Shown piece by piece: positions 33,406 through 42,549 of a stretch of 64,000 nucleotides of DNA. The translations under genes were made by a program, and so were the position numbers. Position 1 is the stretch's first letter, and each line of letters opens with the position of its first letter. Where the stretch lies: contig NZ_CP062983.1 of NCBI RefSeq assembly GCF_015500095.1, positions 4,092,001-4,156,000 on the forward strand. Reading direction: 5' to 3'. The stretch is from Phototrophicus methaneseepsis. Its GTDB lineage: Bacteria; Chloroflexota; Anaerolineae; Aggregatilineales; Phototrophicaceae. Under the pieces are notes generated by a model. The model saw only the letters and a program-made list of their open reading frames with translations, did no database searches and was not told the origin of the DNA.

Positions 33406-34244
33406 CGCCGCTCGTCAGCATCTTGATTCTCGTCTTTATTGTTGGCTTCGCGGCTTGGTGGCTCCTGATTGATACAGAAGGGGTCTATCTGGGACGTCGT
33501 ATGGTCATCTGGCTGTATGATGTCTATGCCAGCCGCTACGATAACATCAAGCAATATGATGATGTCGAAGAGCATCTCTTCCTGGCACAGCCACTCCTGA
33601 CGCAGCTCGCCCCCCATACGGACCCCATGGTGCTGGATATCGCCACAGGGACCGGACGCATTCCCCTGGCACTGTGCCAGCATGCCCGCTTTGAAGGCCA
33701 GATTATCGCCCTGGATTACAGCCGGAAGATGCTCTCACAAGCGTCTGCCAAACTCGCAGAAGAGCACTTCAGCGATTATGTGACGCTGTTATGGGGCAAC
33801 GGTGCTGAGTTACCCTTCCCAGAGAACAGCTTTGACCTCGTCACCTGTATGGAAGCCCTGGAGTTCATGCCGGACCCGGAGGCCGCACTAGCGGAAATTA
33901 TCCGGCCTCTACGCCCTGGCGGCTTGCTGCTGACGACACGACGCATCAATACTTATATGCCGGGTCGCTTATGGGATGAAGAACAGATGCGCGTCCATCT
34001 GGAAGAAAACGGCATTATAGGGTCCAACTTCCAATCCTGGCACACGGATTACGATCTTGTGTGGGGTCTTAAAGCAGGCAAAAGCGATTTCATCGGCGCA
34101 CAACCACCAGAGCAACGCTTATGCTGCCCAAATTGCGGCCAGCAAGGCTTCGCCGTGACGCCTACAGGCTGGCAGTGCGATCATTGCGGCAAAACAATGC
34201 CTCTGTTAGAAGGCGGCATTCTGGATGTGCTGCATCTACGATAA
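33402..34244 (+). CDS. Membrane-anchored class I methyltransferase with C-terminal zinc ribbon
   Basis: 280 residues from a TTG at 33402. That TTG overlaps the upstream stop as TTGA and has GGAAGAAGGA 9 bp before it; an upstream TTG at 33366 lacks support. One N-terminal transmembrane helix (about 4-24) is followed by the methyltransferase core with motif I DIATGTGRIP, and EALEFMPDPE, LRPGGLLL. The C-terminus has a four-Cys ribbon CPNCG...CDHCG. The target is unknown; UbiE-like lipid or quinone methylation at the membrane is one possibility. Confidence 0.85.
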   Translation: MTPLVSILILVFIVGFAAWWLLIDTEGVYLGRRMVIWLYDVYASRYDNIKQYDDVEEHLFLAQPLLTQLAPHTDPMVLDIATGTGRIPLALCQHARFEGQIIALDYSRKMLSQASAKLAEEHFSDYVTLLWGNGAELPFPENSFDLVTCMEALEFMPDPEAALAEIIRPLRPGGLLLTTRRINTYMPGRLWDEEQMRVHLEENGIIGSNFQSWHTDYDLVWGLKAGKSDFIGAQPPEQRLCCPNCGQQGFAVTPTGWQCDHCGKTMPLLEGGILDVLHLR

Positions 34245-34348
34245 GGCCCAATCCTGGCATTAAATTATGAGAGTGCCTTTGTTACAATTTGCCCCATGTC
34301 GTTTCGATAACCCGCTAAACCACACAAAAGAGTGAGATAAGATATACT

Positions 34349-36070
34349 GTGAAACTGCTACCTCAACTCCATGCGCATTTAGTTGAGCAGGCCATTCGGG
34401 CCGCCCAACAAGCCGGGGACCTACCCGATTTTAATATACCGGATATTCCAATTGGCCCGACCAAACGCGAAGGTCAGGGCGATTATGCCTGCCCCATCGC
34501 AATGGCACTGGCTAAACCAATCGGCAAAAAGCCGCGTGATATCGCTGATGTCATCGTCAAATATCTCCCCCCAGCAGATTTCGTCGAAGACGTCGAGATT
34601 GCAGGGCCGGGCTTCATCAACTTCACGCTCAACCAGGGCTGGCTAAAGCGCCAACTGGAACGCATCATCAACGAGGGTGGCGATTACTTCACCCTGGATA
34701 TGGGCGCGGGCAAAAAAGCACAGGTTGAATTCGTCAGTGCGAACCCTAGCGGCCCCATTACCATTGGACGCAGCCGTGGCGGCATCATCGGCGATACGAT
34801 GGCCCGCCTGCTAGAAGGCGCTGGTTACAACGTTCAGCGAGAGTATTATTTCAATAATGCTGGTATGCAGATGGTCATGCTCGGCAAAAGCTTAAAAGCG
34901 CGTTACCTGCAGGCGCTCGGCAAAGATGAGCCCCTGCCAGAAAATGGCTATCAGGGTGAATACCTGATTGACTTTGCCAGGGAATTAGTCGAGCAAAAAG
35001 GCGATACGCTGGTTGATGCAGAGTGGCAGCCCTTCAAAGAATTTGCAGAAGCGCAGATGTTTGATTGGATCAGGACCACGTTAGGGCGCGTCAACATCTC
35101 GCACGATAACTTCTTCAACGAAGATAGTCTCTTCCAGGGTGGTGCCATCTGGGACGTTCTGAAAGAGCTTGAAGGACGCGGACACATCTATAAAGGCGCT
35201 GAATGGGAAGGCGCGACCGATGAGGAAAAAGCAGCGGCGGCTGATAAAGCGCCAGCCACCTGGTTCCGCTCTACCACGTTCGGTGATGAAAAAGACCGCG
35301 TATTGGTCAAGAGCGATGGCGTACCGACTTATACCCTGCCAGATATCGCCTACCATAAAAATAAAATCGAGCGCGGCTTCGATATCATGGTCAACGTCCT
35401 GGGTGCAGATCATGGGCAGCAGTATAAGGTCGTACAGATGGGCATTCAAGCCCTGGGGATGGATCCCTCCGGCATTCACGTTATCATCAACCAGATGGTG
35501 AAAGCTGTGCGAGAAAACCCGGAAACGGGCGAACTTGAAGAAATCAAGATGAGCACGCGCAAGGGCGTCTTCGACACGCTCGATGACCTCGTCGATATGA
35601 CCAGTGCAGACGCAATTCGCTATCATATGCTGGCACGCAGCCCTGGGTCTCATCTCAACTTCAATGTGGAAGAAGTCGTCAAACAAAGCAACGAGAACCC
35701 CGTCTACTATATTCAGAATGCCCATGTGCGCTGCTGCGGTATTGCCCGCGAAGCTGAAGCACGAGGATACAGTGACGAAGGCGCAGACGTCAGTTTGCTG
35801 GGTGATGAAGAATTAGCATTCATCCGCAAAGCCCTGGAGTTGGGTGAAGTCATCGAGACAACAGCAACTGTCTACGAGCCTCACAAAATCGCCTTCTATG
35901 CACAAGAACTGGCAAGCGTGTTCCACCCGATCTATGATAATGTACGGGCAATTGGCGAAGGCATTCCGGAAGATGTGACCAAAGCGCGGCTGCGCTTTTA
36001 CAAAGCAGCTCGTATCGTCTTTGCACATGTCCTGGGCATGATGGGCATGAGTGCGCCGGAGCGTATGTAA
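34349..36070 (+). CDS. argS: Arginyl-tRNA synthetase
   Basis: 573 residues, usual length. The N-terminal Arg-S additional domain, the catalytic class I core and the C-terminal anticodon domain (from about 455) are all present. K400-M-S-T-R-K-G is the KMSKS loop. The HIGH signature, normally H-[VI]-G-H after NPTGP, reads T138-I-G-R141, so both His are replaced. DYACPIAMALAK and the DHGQQ region (ADHGQQYKV) are as expected. GTG start with GAGTGAG upstream. As it is probably the only ArgS, it must be active. Confidence 0.93.
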   Translation: MKLLPQLHAHLVEQAIRAAQQAGDLPDFNIPDIPIGPTKREGQGDYACPIAMALAKPIGKKPRDIADVIVKYLPPADFVEDVEIAGPGFINFTLNQGWLKRQLERIINEGGDYFTLDMGAGKKAQVEFVSANPSGPITIGRSRGGIIGDTMARLLEGAGYNVQREYYFNNAGMQMVMLGKSLKARYLQALGKDEPLPENGYQGEYLIDFARELVEQKGDTLVDAEWQPFKEFAEAQMFDWIRTTLGRVNISHDNFFNEDSLFQGGAIWDVLKELEGRGHIYKGAEWEGATDEEKAAAADKAPATWFRSTTFGDEKDRVLVKSDGVPTYTLPDIAYHKNKIERGFDIMVNVLGADHGQQYKVVQMGIQALGMDPSGIHVIINQMVKAVRENPETGELEEIKMSTRKGVFDTLDDLVDMTSADAIRYHMLARSPGSHLNFNVEEVVKQSNENPVYYIQNAHVRCCGIAREAEARGYSDEGADVSLLGDEELAFIRKALELGEVIETTATVYEPHKIAFYAQELASVFHPIYDNVRAIGEGIPEDVTKARLRFYKAARIVFAHVLGMMGMSAPERM

Positions 36071-36151
36071 CGAATTGTCATAACGAACTGTTCAGCACGA
36101 TGCGATAACGCGCTGTTATTCACTCAATATCTATCAACCGTGAGGGAACAC

Positions 36152-36706
36152 ATGGGACTCAAACCAGATCACTGGATCCGCGAAATGGCGCTTGAACATG
36201 GGATGATCGAACCTTTTGTCGATGGACAGGTGCGCAAAGATGTCATCAGCTATGGGGTATCATCCTATGGTTATGATCTGCGCGTTGCTGATGAGTTCAA
36301 AATCTTCACGAATGTGCATTCAGCCATTGTCGACCCCAAAAACTTCGCACCGGAGTCTTTTGTCGATTTTAAGGGCGAGGTCTGTGTCATCCCGCCAAAC
36401 TCATTCGCGCTGGCACGTTCTATTGAATATTTTCGGATTCCGCGCAGCGTGCTCACAATCTGCCTTGGCAAATCAACGTATGCACGCTGCGGACTGATCG
36501 TCAACGTCACGCCCTTTGAGCCGGAATGGGAAGGCCACGTGACGTTGGAAATCAGCAATACCACGCCCCTGCCCGCCCGTGTTTATGCCAATGAGGGGCT
36601 GGCCCAGGTGCTCTTTTTGGAAGCTGACGAACCCTGCACCACATCCTACGCTGATAAAAAGGGCAAATATCAGGGGCAAACAGGCGTCACACCGCCTCGC
36701 CTGTAA
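36152..36706 (+). CDS. dcd: dCTP deaminase
   Basis: 184 residues from ATG 36152, with GAGGGA 5 bp upstream; a GTG at 36140 is possible but unsupported. The Dcd/DUT trimer fold is recognised from [51 protein letters not shown] (catalytic Glu region) and GLAQVLF. Converts dCTP to dUTP (or dUMP if bifunctional) in thymidylate supply. Stands alone between argS and the RNase H gene. Confidence 0.95.
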   Translation: MGLKPDHWIREMALEHGMIEPFVDGQVRKDVISYGVSSYGYDLRVADEFKIFTNVHSAIVDPKNFAPESFVDFKGEVCVIPPNSFALARSIEYFRIPRSVLTICLGKSTYARCGLIVNVTPFEPEWEGHVTLEISNTTPLPARVYANEGLAQVLFLEADEPCTTSYADKKGKYQGQTGVTPPRL

Positions 36707-36723
36707 CTTAACAGTCAGGGCGC

Positions 36724-37431
36724 TTAAAATCGTTGTAAAGCGCCCTTCTTCGCCAATTGATCAGCAACTTCATTCCAGCGCACGCCTGTATGACTTTTGA
36801 CTTTGTGCCATGTCACTTTAACAGGCGACTTCTTCGTAAATGCTGCATAGCGCTTGGTCAGTGGCTGGTTCGTCTTCCACTCCCCTGTAGCCCATTTTTC
36901 GATGCCTTTGTAGTCATAAATGATGGTGATCGTCTGCACCCCTTCCTGGGCACACCAGTCGAGCACGGTCATCGCTGCCATGAGTTCCCCGGCAACCTGC
37001 CTTGCTTCAGTGTCTTCCGTGATACGCCCTGAAAAGCGAGCGACTTCTTTGCCTTCATGCAGCACAACCGCCCCATAACCCACAAAGCCGTCGATATGTG
37101 CCCCATCCACATAAGCGACATATCCAGCCGTAGGCATCTCATCTGCGACCTGCGCTTCAGTACCATTGAATTCATGCCATAACGATTCAATCTGTGAGGC
37201 CAGCTTTTTATGCTTCATCTCGTGCGTTTTAAGCGTATATTCTTTGCGCTTGGGGCTGTAATACAAATTGAGTTTGCCAGCGTCGCTGCCGTCAGTCGCG
37301 GCAATTTGCAGCTTCACCAGGTAATCACGGAATGAGTCTTCCAGCAAGGCAGACTTGATACCTGCATCTTTAAGCTGTCTTACCAGCAATAACCCTCTGT
37401 CGCGCAATTTATCTTCATATAAAACGGGCAT
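36724..37431 (-). CDS. RNase HI-domain protein with N-terminal extension
   Basis: 235 residues from ATG 37431 (GGAGAG just upstream; a GTG at 37461 is in frame). The C-terminal 130 residues are RNase HI with the four acids D109 (YVDGAH), E149 (AGELMA), D173 (IYDYKGIEKWA) and D224 (EVADQLAKKG), plus the His in KSHTG. The N-terminal ~95 residues are Lys-rich and unassigned; they may help bind nucleic acid. Degrades RNA in RNA/DNA hybrids. Convergent with dcd. Confidence 0.88.
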   Translation of the reverse strand: MPVLYEDKLRDRGLLLVRQLKDAGIKSALLEDSFRDYLVKLQIAATDGSDAGKLNLYYSPKRKEYTLKTHEMKHKKLASQIESLWHEFNGTEAQVADEMPTAGYVAYVDGAHIDGFVGYGAVVLHEGKEVARFSGRITEDTEARQVAGELMAAMTVLDWCAQEGVQTITIIYDYKGIEKWATGEWKTNQPLTKRYAAFTKKSPVKVTWHKVKSHTGVRWNEVADQLAKKGALQRF

Positions 37432-37505
37432 GATCTCTCCAGGTTTATGATCCCAATACACGGTATCATACCTTTAGCGTCACAGTAGGAGCAAGATAAC
37501 AAACG

Positions 37506-38189
37506 ATGGCTAAACCGGAGATTCGACAGGCTGCACGGCGGTTGCGCCAACAAGATGGGCTTTCTATTAAGGAGATCGCCGCACAGCTTGGCGTCGCTCG
37601 GTCTTCCGTCAGCACCTGGGTACGAGATATCACACTGACACCACAACAAAAGGCTCGCCTAGACGACCGTAATAAGAACCACCCGGCGCAACGTGAGGGC
37701 AGCCGCGCGGTTGAAGCAAAGCATCGCCAACTGCGTGAACAGTACCAGCAAGAGGGCCGCATCAAAGCGCGAGAAGGCGATACGCTCCATTCATGGGGAT
37801 GTATGCTCTACTGGGCAGAGGGGAATAAAGCACGCAATATGATTGCATTTTCCAACTCAGACGTTGATATGATGTGCTTATTCATCCGCTTCTTGCGAGC
37901 TTCCATGCGTATATCAGACGATCAAATTTGCTTTCGTATAAACTGTTATGCTTCTTCTGAAGCACAGGTTTTAGAGATCGTTGAACATTGGTGTGACGCT
38001 CTTAAACTGACGCCGACACATGCTCGTACCCATAGCATTAATGCCAGACCTATTAGCAGTAAGAAAACTAGCACAAAACTCAAATGGGGAGTTTGTCGGC
38101 TAGAAGTATATGACACTCGCGCTATACAACATATTTACGGAGCAATACAAGAATACACTGGGATTAACAAACCTAAGTGGTTAGACTAA
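37506..38189 (+). CDS. HTH protein with LAGLIDADG-like (WhiA-type) domain
   Basis: 227 residues. Residues 1-45 form a resolvase-like HTH (SIKEIAAQLGVARSSVSTWVRD). A basic linker follows, and from about 95 on GCMLYWAEGNKARNMIAFSNSD with FIRFLRASMRI resembles the LAGLIDADG fold used by WhiA and by homing endonucleases. The second acidic motif needed for cleavage is not evident, so a DNA-binding regulator is more likely. Several late codons are A/T-richer than neighbouring genes, a slight hint of transfer. It ends 45 bp before tRNA-Val. Confidence 0.65.
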   Translation: MAKPEIRQAARRLRQQDGLSIKEIAAQLGVARSSVSTWVRDITLTPQQKARLDDRNKNHPAQREGSRAVEAKHRQLREQYQQEGRIKAREGDTLHSWGCMLYWAEGNKARNMIAFSNSDVDMMCLFIRFLRASMRISDDQICFRINCYASSEAQVLEIVEHWCDALKLTPTHARTHSINARPISSKKTSTKLKWGVCRLEVYDTRAIQHIYGAIQEYTGINKPKWLD

Positions 38190-38192
38190 CCA

Positions 38193-38222
38193 TTGACCCT
38201 TTGCGATTGTTTCACCTATAAT
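38193..38222 (+). promoter_or_regulatory. Promoter of tRNA-Val
   Basis: TTGACC (38193-38198), 18-bp spacer, perfect TATAAT (38217-38222), 11 bp before the tRNA. Confidence 0.75.
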
Positions 38223-38233
38223 GTTGCGGTAGC

Positions 38234-38307
38234 GGGAGATTAACTCAGTTGGCTAGAGTGACTCGCTTACAACGAGTAAGTCGGGGGTTCGAGTCCCTCA
38301 TCTCCCA
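38234..38307 (+). tRNA. tRNA-Val (anticodon TAC)
   Basis: 74 nt. Acceptor GGGAGAT/ATCTCCC, D-arm ACTC..GAGT, anticodon stem-loop ACTCG-CTTACAA-CGAGT giving TAC, T-arm with TTCGAGT, discriminator A. CCA is not encoded. Confidence 0.94.
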
Positions 38308-38311
38308 CAAC

Positions 38312-38336
38312 AAAAACGCTCTTCGGGGCGTTTTTG
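38312..38336 (+). terminator. Terminator of tRNA-Val
   Basis: AAAAACGC / GCGTTTTT stem enclosing an 8-base loop, directly after the tRNA, ending in five T. Confidence 0.85.
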
Positions 38337-38383
38337 CGCTTAATGAACACTTGTGATTGAATGTAAATTGATAAATTTGTGAT

Positions 38384-38412
38384 TTGTGCCCTTACACTAC
38401 CTGTGGTATAAC
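38384..38412 (+). promoter_or_regulatory. Candidate promoter of the OmpR-type regulator
   Basis: TTGTGC (38384-38389), 17-bp spacer, TATAAC (38407-38412), 44 bp before the ATG at 38456. Confidence 0.45.
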
Positions 38413-38455
38413 AAGTTACATCAGTGTTACATATTAGTTAATCAGGCGTTTGAGT

Positions 38456-39160
38456 ATGGTAACTGTGCAGCAGCGCGATCTCAACATTCTCATTGTCGAA
38501 GATGATGAAGATACCGCCGAGGTTGTGTGTACACTCTTAGAAGATGCGGGTTTTAATACCGAATCTGTCGGCCAGGGCGAGCTCGCCCTTAATGAGATTA
38601 CTAGCAATGCTCCGGACCTCGTCTTACTCGATATTGACCTTCCCGATATCAACGGGATTGAAGTACTCAGAAGTGTACGGTCACACTCATTCCTGCCGAT
38701 GATTATCCTCAGTGGGTATGGTCAGGATCGAGATCGTGTTGTCGCACTGGAAGCTGGCGCGGATGATTACATGTCTAAGCCATTCTCGCCAGAAGAACTG
38801 GTCGCACGAGTGCGGGCGCTACTCCGCCGTGTTGAATGGACCCCCAAGCCAGAAACACAATTGCAAGTGCGCGACCTCGAGTTGGATATGCCACGGCGTC
38901 AGGCGATGATACGCAGCAGGCGTTTGCATCTCACGCCCATTGAATATGGCATTCTCGTCATGTTGATGCGCAGCGCCGGCCAGGTCGTAACACATGATGA
39001 ACTCCTGCGCTCCGTATGGGGTGAACAGTACCGAGGTGATTTCTCCGTATTGCGTGTGAATATCTCTCGTCTACGCCAAAAGCTGGAAGACAATCCGCGC
39101 CGCCCTTCCTATATCGTGACAGCACCAGGCCAGGGCTATTGGATGCCCTTAAACCGATAA
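38456..39160 (+). CDS. OmpR/PhoB-family response regulator
   Basis: 234 residues from ATG 38456 (a TTG at 38450 is in frame). The receiver domain shows E15-D16-D17, phosphoacceptor D59 in LLDIDLP, and K in YMSKPFSPEE. The winged-helix domain (about 135-232) includes LTPIEYGILVMLMR and VNISRLRQKLE. No kinase is adjacent, so it is an orphan regulator; histidine kinases without partners lie at 27.2 and 46.2 kb. Confidence 0.93.
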   Translation: MVTVQQRDLNILIVEDDEDTAEVVCTLLEDAGFNTESVGQGELALNEITSNAPDLVLLDIDLPDINGIEVLRSVRSHSFLPMIILSGYGQDRDRVVALEAGADDYMSKPFSPEELVARVRALLRRVEWTPKPETQLQVRDLELDMPRRQAMIRSRRLHLTPIEYGILVMLMRSAGQVVTHDELLRSVWGEQYRGDFSVLRVNISRLRQKLEDNPRRPSYIVTAPGQGYWMPLNR

Positions 39161-39299
39161 ACAAGTTACAACTCTATTTTGACTTGCGACATTCCTGACG
39201 AGCGGCTTCAATCCTGATAAGCCTGCTGGCAGAAAGCGTTACAATGTGCTACAGTGCGGACAAATACTGTTCTGTTTGCTCATTGGTTCAAAGAATCGC

Positions 39300-40055
39300 A
39301 TGTCAAACGATTACGATGCGCTTGCCCCAGTTTATGACATCCTCGAAATTGGCAACTTCGCGGAGGCCTTGACGCCGATGCTGGTTGACTACGCTTTGCG
39401 CCATGAATGGATGGGGCGTCGTATTATGAGTGTGGGCTGTGGCACAGGTAAAGGTCTTTCCTGGCTCGCACAGCATGGTTATTTGCTGACCGCAGTGGAT
39501 CAATCCGAGGCGATGCTCACAGTCGCCAAAGAAAACTTAAAATCCAGCCGGGGCACCATTGATTGGCACCAGCAAAACATACTCAAGCTAGAGGGCATCG
39601 ATAACATGGACATGGTCCTTGCCCTGAATGTGATGGGTGAACTCAATACCCTCAAAGAGTTAGAAACAGCCTTCCAGGCCATCCGGCGTACCCTACACAA
39701 TGAGCGCCTTTTCATCTTCGACATTTACACCATCGAAGGCCTTGTCATCCGTCAGCAATCTGGAGACCAGCTCCTACAGGATCAGGATAACCTGACCGTC
39801 TTCGCGACAAATCACTATGATTATGAGCGACAGATCCAAGCAAGGCACTATCGGATTTATCACCAACAAAGTGACCAGCAATGGCAGCGCGTTGATGCCA
39901 AGCGCACATTACGTTCCTACCCTATTCAAGCCGTCCTAGCACTTGTCAAACGTGCAAAGTTCGAGGTTGCCACAGTATTAACCCACGATTTGCAACCATA
40001 TGACCCTGGCAAGGCACATACCGAGCGGGTTATCATATTGGCGAAGTCAACCTAA
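39300..40055 (+). CDS. Class I SAM-dependent methyltransferase
   Basis: 251 residues from ATG 39300. N-terminal NDYDALAPVYD, motif I SVGCGTGKGL, then TAVDQSEAML. The C-terminal half (YERQIQARHYRIYHQ) matches the substrate-binding region of small-molecule methyltransferases. Substrate unknown. The frame stays open upstream to 39246, but the family N-terminus starts at MSNDYD. Confidence 0.85.
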   Translation: MSNDYDALAPVYDILEIGNFAEALTPMLVDYALRHEWMGRRIMSVGCGTGKGLSWLAQHGYLLTAVDQSEAMLTVAKENLKSSRGTIDWHQQNILKLEGIDNMDMVLALNVMGELNTLKELETAFQAIRRTLHNERLFIFDIYTIEGLVIRQQSGDQLLQDQDNLTVFATNHYDYERQIQARHYRIYHQQSDQQWQRVDAKRTLRSYPIQAVLALVKRAKFEVATVLTHDLQPYDPGKAHTERVIILAKST

Positions 40056-40230
40056 GCAGCGTCCAAATCGGCTGAGATAAAGGGGTTGGCTCACGTAGGC
40101 CTATTGTGTATCAAAGTTCGTTTTTGGAGTTGTTATACCAACGAGCCGTTTACCTGGTGGCCCTCCAGGTCCTGTCAGATAAGTGCTTAAACCCACAGTC
40201 ACCAAAGCCGTTTTAGAGGTATGTTTCGCT

Positions 40231-40926
40231 ATGACCATCACTGACATCACACAATCATCTGGAATACCTGAAACGCCAACCCAAGTCTATCCTGTTGATA
40301 TTGAACACACTGGCATCCGGCTTGCTGGCTGCACCACGCTGATTCTGACAACGATCGTCACGTTTTTCATCATTGATACGTTCATCCTGCCACAGGGCTA
40401 CCTGCTTTCAATATTCGGTAGCCTGGGCGTGGCCGCTCTGGCAACATATTTGATGGATAACTTTCTGAAAGGGCGCTGGGCCAGTGGGCGTGTGCTGCAC
40501 GTCAATAATGAGCGCATTGCACTGACACGCAATGAAAAGATCGAGCGCGTTGTTGACCCAACGCAGCACGTCAACGTCTTACTATGGCGCTTTGTGATAC
40601 AAAAGAACCAGCGCGTCAAAAAGGGCTGGAACGTCATTGCTTGTGCGCTGGAGCAAGATGATACAGTGCTGCCCATTTATGCCTTTGTTGCTCCGGATGA
40701 CCTGGAAAAACTCCCGTTACATGATGAATTCACCCTCTTAGAAGCAAAGAAAGCACCCAGCAAAGGTGGCTCAATACGCGATATGCGCCATGCTGGGGAA
40801 CAGCGCCGCTTACACGACGCGGAGCGCGAACGTGGTGAAGATGGCGCAGAAATGTCCTTAGAACATTTCACACGTTTTCTTGAAACGCTGCAAGAATCCT
40901 TCCCTAAATGGATGCCCCAAAAATGA
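40231..40926 (+). CDS. Membrane protein of unknown function
   Basis: 231 residues from ATG 40231, with AGAGGT 10 bp upstream; a GTG at 40183 is less likely. Two adjacent hydrophobic helices lie at about 30-75, followed by a cytoplasmic beta-rich region of about 110 residues (VLHVNNERIALTRNEKIERVV, WNVIACALEQDD) reminiscent of a PH-like domain, and a charged helical C-terminus. Family not recognised. The stop overlaps the next start (ATGA), so it is coupled to the secreted PPC-domain protein. Confidence 0.75.
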   Translation: MTITDITQSSGIPETPTQVYPVDIEHTGIRLAGCTTLILTTIVTFFIIDTFILPQGYLLSIFGSLGVAALATYLMDNFLKGRWASGRVLHVNNERIALTRNEKIERVVDPTQHVNVLLWRFVIQKNQRVKKGWNVIACALEQDDTVLPIYAFVAPDDLEKLPLHDEFTLLEAKKAPSKGGSIRDMRHAGEQRRLHDAERERGEDGAEMSLEHFTRFLETLQESFPKWMPQK

Positions 40927-42467
40927 CACAATTGCCCTGGTGGCGCTGGTGCATGGTCCTGACCTTTGCACTGGCCACCACCTTCATACAGATGGATGCC
41001 CAGGCCCAGGATGATACCCTTGTCGTTACCGGGCAAAGCATCACAAACAGCCTCGCTTCGGGTGAATCCGCTGTGTGGCGGTTGCCTGCACGCGATGGCG
41101 CGATGTTCTCTTTTATTGTGGAACAGGTCAACGGCGATCTGGACCCGATCCTCAGCATTGAAGACACCAACGGGAACGTACTCATCAGCAACGATGATTA
41201 CAGCTCAGATACGTTGGACGCAGCTATTGAAGGTTTTACAGTCCCTCGTAACGGCACCTATATTGTGCGCATCAGCGCTTATGGTGACACAAGCGGGGAT
41301 TATCGTCTGACAGCCCTACCCGGCTATGCCGCCATTTCTCTACATGAAGAATTTAACGAAGACCGAGATTGGCAGCTCATCACCAGCAGTGAAGGCGATG
41401 ATGCCCAGGTGAACCTTGCGGATAGCCAACTACATATTGAAGTAGAAGGCATCCAGCAGACAGCCCGCGTCACCGCCACAAATCTGGAAACGCCTGATCA
41501 CTTTTTCGCACAACTCATGGTGAATAACGTCAGCGGGCGCAATGGCTGGCAAGTCGGCATGACCTATCGCCAGCGCGGCAATAATTCGTACTACATCTAT
41601 CTGGTGGATCATAGAGGCTACTGGCGTGCCGCTGTCGTGGAAGATGGTGAAGAACGCGTTTTAAGCGATTGGAACCCACACCCGGCCATCGTCGCGGGCA
41701 CGACAAGCTTCGAACTCAGCATCTTCGTCAAAGATGATCGCCATGAATTCTTATATGACGGGCAACTCATTGGCGATGTCCGCGATGATACGTTGCTGGA
41801 AGGCGGTCGTATTGGTTTTGTGGCGGATACAGTCAACGCGTTAGGCAGCCGAACCAGCATCTTATTGGACGATCTGATCGTCACGGTGCCTATGGTCAAT
41901 GGGACGCAAGCAATCCCCGTTCAGCAACTTGTCGTTACATCATCCGGAAATATGGTGCGCGAGCTGGAACGCCGCAATGTCATCCCTGCTGGCGGTGCAC
42001 AAACGCTCTCATTGGAAGAAACATCTGCCCGCTTTACGAATGCAGGCGTCAGCCGCTATGCTGTGGCGAGCAACGTCACGTTTAGCAATGTCGTCGTGGG
42101 TGCAACGATTGACTGGCCCTTTACAGAGCGCCTGAATGGCTGTGGGCTGGTTGTACGAGATGCAGGTGATGAAGATACTTACGTTGTGGGATTCATCGAC
42201 AGCAACGGCGGTGTCGCGCTCAGCCAGCGAGAAGGAGATGCCTTCACAGAGACTGTCTTCCGCGATGATATCGACCTGCCCACCAACAGCAGTTATCACA
42301 TCCTGCTCATTGCAATAGATGACGAAGTTCGCCTCTTTGTAGAAGGCGAATATGTCGGCAGCATTGAAAGTATCAACGCTGAGGGTGGTATCGGTCAGGC
42401 TGTCATCAACTATGATCCAGGCGATACAACCTGCCAGTTCGATAACCTTTGGGTATGGAGCTGGTAA
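40923..42467 (+). CDS. Secreted protein with PPC domain and two LamG/DUF1080-like domains
   Basis: 514 residues from ATG 40923, which overlaps the previous stop by 4 bp. A signal peptide ends near AQAQ. Residues about 30-125 are a PPC domain (LDPILSIEDTNGNVL, NDDYSSDTLDA, GTYIVRISAYGD). Two concanavalin-like folds follow (about 135-330 and 355-510), each with W/Y-rich strands and a final LxFDxLxV-like strand (ILLDDLIV; CQFDNLWVW). Probably binds carbohydrate or another surface; no catalytic residues are evident. Confidence 0.82.
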   Translation: MTQLPWWRWCMVLTFALATTFIQMDAQAQDDTLVVTGQSITNSLASGESAVWRLPARDGAMFSFIVEQVNGDLDPILSIEDTNGNVLISNDDYSSDTLDAAIEGFTVPRNGTYIVRISAYGDTSGDYRLTALPGYAAISLHEEFNEDRDWQLITSSEGDDAQVNLADSQLHIEVEGIQQTARVTATNLETPDHFFAQLMVNNVSGRNGWQVGMTYRQRGNNSYYIYLVDHRGYWRAAVVEDGEERVLSDWNPHPAIVAGTTSFELSIFVKDDRHEFLYDGQLIGDVRDDTLLEGGRIGFVADTVNALGSRTSILLDDLIVTVPMVNGTQAIPVQQLVVTSSGNMVRELERRNVIPAGGAQTLSLEETSARFTNAGVSRYAVASNVTFSNVVVGATIDWPFTERLNGCGLVVRDAGDEDTYVVGFIDSNGGVALSQREGDAFTETVFRDDIDLPTNSSYHILLIAIDDEVRLFVEGEYVGSIESINAEGGIGQAVINYDPGDTTCQFDNLWVWSW

Positions 42468-42497
42468 GTCGTCAACGTCCACCATAACAGGAGTACC

Positions 42498-42530
42498 AAA
42501 AAGAGGTCAGCATACACTGACCTCTTTTTT
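42498..42530. terminator. Bidirectional terminator
   Basis: AAAAAGAGGTCAG / CTGACCTCTTTTTT with a 6-base loop between convergent genes. Confidence 0.92.
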
Positions 42531-42549
42531 ATTGCCTTAGCTATGATCT

